From NCBI GenBank assembly GCA_038232215.1, contig JBBSIG010000087.1:1-9920 (forward strand): DNA of 9,920 nucleotides. The letters run 5' to 3'. Source of the stretch: JBBSIG01 sp038232215 (GTDB lineage Bacteria > Actinomycetota > Thermoleophilia > Gaiellales > Gaiellaceae). A program made the translations under genes and the position numbers. This document shows, in pieces, positions 6,549 to 9,920 of this stretch (the first letter of the stretch is position 1; every line of letters begins with the position of its first letter). The notes beneath the pieces are model-generated. The model was not told where the DNA came from and did no database searches. It worked only from the letters and a program-made list of their open reading frames with translations.

Positions 6549-6747
6549 GCACGGGGGAACCTGTGGGTCCCCCGTGAGCCCCCTCCTTCGCCGCCGCGCC
6601 CAGCCGCCTCGCGCCTCGGCTCCCGCCGGGCAGAGCCCGGCTCCGCCGCCTCGCGCACGCGCACGGGCGGGAGCGCATGAGCCCTGCGGCCAAGCCATGA
6701 GCCCCGAGGCCAGGCGCCCGAAGCGCAACTGGATCCAGGAGGAGCGG
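6549..6747 (+). repeat. Imperfect tandem duplication, unit 2
   Basis: The 199-bp unit begins directly after unit 1 with the same GCACGGGGGAACC, again in a hairpin (6550-6561 with 6565-6576, one mismatch, 3-nt loop). It then has GTGAGC, a CCCTCCTTCGC tract, GCACGGGCGGGAGC and the 51-bp block (6697-6747), identical at all 51 positions to 6498-6548. Compared with unit 1 it carries about 70 extra bases, including GCCGCCTCGCGC twice (6603-6614 and 6645-6656) around a perfect 7-bp hairpin (6625-6641), and a degenerate 20-bp repeat of the gene start (6677-6696, 16 of 20 matching 6697-6716). Confidence 0.8.
6677..6700 (+). CDS. Possible 7-codon leader frame (MSPAAKP) overlapping the zinc-ribbon start
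   Basis: An ATG preceded by GGGAG (3 nt spacing, short) opens a frame of seven codons whose TGA stop (6698-6700) overlaps the ATG of the next gene as ATGA. The downstream ATG itself has no Shine-Dalgarno, so ribosomes may reach it by termination-reinitiation from this frame. The frame arose from a 20-bp degenerate tandem repeat of the gene's own start, so it may also be just a by-product of duplication. Confidence 0.3.
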   Translation: MSPAAKP

Positions 6748-6990
6748 CGCAAGACGCTCGGCGACTGGGTGGCGTTCTGCGTCGCGTGCGGCTTCACGCT
6801 CAGGTACTTCGCCGAGCTCGAGGACGGGCTGCCCGAGCGGTGCCCTCAGTGCGCCGGCGAGCTGCGGGCGCACTGCCCGACGTGTGGAGAGCGTTTCCCC
6901 TCGGCCTTCCAGGTCGAATGCGAGGGCTGCGGCGCCCGGGTGCGGCCGGCCGAGCTGTTCGGCGTGCCGATCCGCCGTGCGGGTCGCTAG
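6697..6990 (+). CDS. Small zinc-ribbon protein with four CxxC knuckles, unknown function
   Basis: The 97-residue product has a basic N-terminal segment (about 1-20, RRPKRNWIQEERRKT) and four CxxC pairs: C28-C31 (CVAC), C49-C52 (CPQC), C60-C63 (CPTC) and C75-C78 (CEGC). The spacing fits two zinc ribbons, each using two pairs. Such modules bind nucleic acid or protein, but no enzyme motif is present and I do not recognise a named family. An in-frame GTG at 6574 would add 41 low-complexity Pro/Arg/Ala residues encoded by the hairpin repeat, so ATG 6697 is preferred, although it lacks a Shine-Dalgarno and may depend on the overlapping leader frame. Its first 17 codons are duplicated upstream. It is divergent from the E1-E2 operon, and its stop shares CTAG with the stop of the convergent ASCH-like gene. 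Confidence 0.7.
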   Translation: MSPEARRPKRNWIQEERRKTLGDWVAFCVACGFTLRYFAELEDGLPERCPQCAGELRAHCPTCGERFPSAFQVECEGCGARVRPAELFGVPIRRAGR

Positions 6991-7334
6991 CTTCGGATCT
7001 CCGAGAAGCGGATCAGGGTGACGGTGTCGTCGGGCGACACGGGCCGGTTGTAGAGCCGGCCGAGGAAGGTGGCGAGATCCTCCGGCCGGCGGATCTCCGG
7101 ATTGTCGTGCTCGATCTCCCGGGGCGAGAGCTCGCTGAGCGTCTTCACCTCGACCTTGTCCACGACGGCGTCGAAGATCTTCTCGCGTGGGCTGAAACGG
7201 ACGCCCACGAGGACCTGGACGACCATGCCCTTGCGGTACTTGGCGGATTTGTCGCCGAGCCGGATGGTGGCGGTCTTGCGGTGGCTCCGGAGCTGCTCGG
7301 CCACCGTCGGGGAGTAGAAGTTCAGGGCGTCCAT
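6987..7334 (-). CDS. ASCH-domain-like protein
   Basis: The 115-residue product starts MDALNFYSPTVAEQL and contains RKTATIRLGDKSAKYRKGMVVQVLVG (about 19-44), which resembles the basic KxxTxR strand of ASCH domains, a PUA-like beta-barrel linked to RNA binding or RNA modification. A second conserved-looking stretch, VDKVEVKTLSELSPREIEHDNPE (about 58-80), and a C-terminal TVTLIRF strand fit the same fold. ATG 7334 is the only plausible start; a GGAGGG lies 14 nt away, inside a hairpin (7340-7359). It follows the Nudix gene after 43 bp on the same strand, so the two are probably cotranscribed. Fold assignment is by resemblance; the molecular role is unknown. Confidence 0.65.
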   Translation of the reverse strand: MDALNFYSPTVAEQLRSHRKTATIRLGDKSAKYRKGMVVQVLVGVRFSPREKIFDAVVDKVEVKTLSELSPREIEHDNPEIRRPEDLATFLGRLYNRPVSPDDTVTLIRFSEIRS

Positions 7335-7339
7335 GAGTG

Positions 7340-7359
7340 CTCGCGGAACCCTCCGCGAG
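7340..7359 (-). other. Hairpin in the Nudix-ASCH gap
   Basis: Perfect 8-bp arms (CTCGCGGA and TCCGCGAG) enclose a 4-nt loop. On the minus strand the loop and stem contain GGAGGG, the only Shine-Dalgarno-like run before the ASCH start, which begins 5 nt after the stem. It could reduce translation of the ASCH gene or act as a weak terminator or RNA-stability element after the Nudix gene. No T-run follows. Confidence 0.5.
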
Positions 7360-7377
7360 AGGCGAGCCGCGCGCGCA

Positions 7378-7818
7378 TCATAGAGTCTCGCCCTCGAGTG
7401 CAGCCACCGCTCGCCGCGCCATCTCGCGCTCGCCGCCGTACGCGAGCAGCCTGGGCGCCCCTTCGAGCGGCAGCCAGCGCACGTCGGCGATCTCGTGCGC
7501 GTGCTCGGGCCGCAGCACGCCGAGCCGTCCACGACCGTAGCGCACGAGGTAGAAGCTGACCACCTTGAAGACGCGCTCGCCCGCCCACGTGTAGACGTAG
7601 CGCACGTCCCCCAGCTTGCAGAGGAGGCGACCCCGGACGCCCGTCTCCTCCTCGACCTCGCGCTGCGCGGCGTCCACGGGCGACTCGCCCGGGTCGACGA
7701 GACCCTTCGGCAGCGTCCACGTCCCCTCCGGCTTTCCTGCCGGCCGGATGACGGCGACCATCCAGCGCCGCTGTAGCCTGCGCACGAGCACGCCGCCCGC
7801 GGAGAACTCGCGTCTCAA
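7378..7818 (-). CDS. Nudix hydrolase
   Basis: The 146-residue protein carries a complete Nudix box, GX5EX7REUXEEXGU, from G39 to V61 ([14 protein letters not shown] then REVEEETGV), whose glutamates bind the Mg2+ used to cleave nucleoside diphosphate-linked substrates. The preceding GTWTLPKG and the strand AGGVLVRRL are typical of MutT or diadenosine-polyphosphate-type members; the substrate cannot be read. TTG at 7818 is the only start codon before an in-frame stop at 7873-7875, and GAGG lies 5 nt upstream, so the rare start is well supported. It is divergent from groES with 128 bp between, and the CIRCE operator lies in that gap, so HrcA could affect it too, though the promoter seen points toward groES. 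Confidence 0.88.
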   Translation of the reverse strand: MRREFSAGGVLVRRLQRRWMVAVIRPAGKPEGTWTLPKGLVDPGESPVDAAQREVEEETGVRGRLLCKLGDVRYVYTWAGERVFKVVSFYLVRYGRGRLGVLRPEHAHEIADVRWLPLEGAPRLLAYGGEREMARRAVAALEGETL

Positions 7819-7850
7819 CGAAGCCTCGATCGAGGTTTCGACGAACTCGT

Positions 7851-7879
7851 TTGCGCGCGCCGCAAGGCGACGTTACACT
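7851..7879 (+). promoter_or_regulatory. Housekeeping-type promoter of groESL
   Basis: A -35-like TTGCGC (7851-7856) and a -10-like TACACT (7874-7879) are spaced by exactly 17 bp. The -10 matches TATAAT at four of six positions and the -35 matches TTGACA at three. Transcription would start around 7886, inside the CIRCE operator, which is the usual arrangement for HrcA repression. Confidence 0.6.
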
Positions 7880-7881
7880 GG

Positions 7882-7908
7882 TTGGCACTCGTGGGCTTAG
7901 AGTGCCAA
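7882..7908. promoter_or_regulatory. CIRCE operator (HrcA binding site)
   Basis: The inverted repeat TTGGCACTC (7882-7890), nine spacer bases, GAGTGCCAA (7900-7908) is perfect over 9-bp arms and has the canonical 9-bp spacer. It differs from the consensus TTAGCACTC-N9-GAGTGCTAA by one base in each arm, changed symmetrically. HrcA binds this element and represses chaperone genes until heat or unfolded protein titrates GroEL. Its place just after the -10 box of groES fits that model. Confidence 0.93.
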
Positions 7909-7946
7909 TCGAGTGTCACGAAACATCGGAAACTAGGAGGCTTTGC

Positions 7947-8288
7947 ATGGATCTACAGCCGCTGGGTGACCGCCTGATCGTCGAGGTCCTCGAGGAAGAG
8001 GCCATGACGTCGAGCGGCATCGTGCTGCCGGACACCGCGAAGGAGAAGCCGCAGCGCGGGCGCATCCTCGCCGTGGGGCCGGGTGGCCGCAACGACAAGG
8101 GCGACCTCGTCCCGATGGACGTCGCCGAGGGCGACGAGATCATCTTCTCGAAGTACGGCGGCACCGAGGTGAAGCTCGGGGACGACGACGTGCTGATCCT
8201 GCGCGAGTCGGACGTGCTTGCGAAGGTCACGAACACGACCGCGGGCGCCAAGGGCAAGAAGAAGCAGCTTGCCGGCGCAACCGCTTAG
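7947..8288 (+). CDS. groES: Co-chaperonin GroES (Hsp10)
   Basis: GroES is the heptameric lid that caps GroEL during folding in the cytosol. The 113-residue product begins [18 protein letters not shown], has the mobile loop that contacts GroEL ([20 protein letters not shown], about 17-36), and the core segments [29 protein letters not shown] and [16 protein letters not shown] perfect AGGAGG lies 6 nt before the ATG. Most GroES proteins end soon after the last strand at about 95-100 residues; here roughly 18 more follow ([18 protein letters not shown]), including a lysine cluster. groEL starts 19 bp downstream. The promoter and CIRCE upstream indicate HrcA-controlled heat-shock expression. Confidence 0.97.
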   Translation: MDLQPLGDRLIVEVLEEEAMTSSGIVLPDTAKEKPQRGRILAVGPGGRNDKGDLVPMDVAEGDEIIFSKYGGTEVKLGDDDVLILRESDVLAKVTNTTAGAKGKKKQLAGATA

Positions 8289-8307
8289 GAAGACGGAGGG
8301 AAACTAG

Positions 8308-9920
<1,613 letters not shown>

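Noticed and set aside
6498..6680. A 60-codon frame starting MSPEARRPKRNW as a separate gene
   Set aside because: Only the first 17 codons match the zinc-ribbon gene; the rest is translated hairpin repeat, so it is treated as a truncated duplicate.
6574..6696. GTG 6574 as the true start of the zinc-ribbon gene
   Set aside because: The added 41 residues are Pro/Arg/Ala-rich repeat translation, and the identical upstream copy of the gene start begins at the equivalent of ATG 6697.
6325..6696. Insertion sequence or CRISPR array in the repeat-rich gap
   Set aside because: There is no transposase frame, no terminal inverted repeats with target duplication, and only two diverged units rather than regular repeats and spacers.

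Overview
The window is GC-rich bacterial DNA with strongly GC-biased third codon positions, which produce many long open frames antisense to real genes. It holds eleven genes on both strands, two of them cut by the window edges. The GroEL sequence (SAREREIGD instead of the longer SANND-type loop, start MAHKELKF), the HrcA/CIRCE control and the overall protein flavour suggest a member of the Actinomycetota, perhaps of the Thermoleophilia/Gaiellales type. This is an inference from protein resemblance, not a database result.

Left part (1-960): the C-terminal ~300 residues of a sialidase-like (BNR/Asp-box) protein, probably exported, followed by a strong GC hairpin that separates it from the convergent lipA.

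Central part (970-6324, all minus strand): read in transcription order, E1 alpha, E1 beta and E2 of a 2-oxo acid dehydrogenase complex (pyruvate or branched-chain type), then a 175-bp gap, then lipB (octanoyltransferase) and lipA (lipoyl synthase). The unit is coherent: LipB and LipA build the lipoyl group on the E2 lysine that shuttles acyl groups from E1 to CoA. No E3 (dihydrolipoamide dehydrogenase) is present in the window.

Right-central part (6325-7818): a ~370-bp non-coding stretch with an imperfect tandem duplication, hairpins and three successive ATGAGCCC start sites in front of a small four-CxxC zinc-ribbon gene of unknown role. That gene ends in a CTAG shared with the stop codon of a convergent ASCH-like gene, which follows a Nudix hydrolase gene on the minus strand.

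Right part (7851-9920): a recognisable promoter, a symmetric CIRCE operator, groES and a nearly complete groEL, the classic HrcA-regulated chaperonin operon.

I found no mobile element, CRISPR array, tRNA or rRNA, and nothing I would call a new defence or biosynthetic system. The most unusual DNA is the duplicated hairpin-bearing region at 6421-6747 with its possible seven-codon leader frame.
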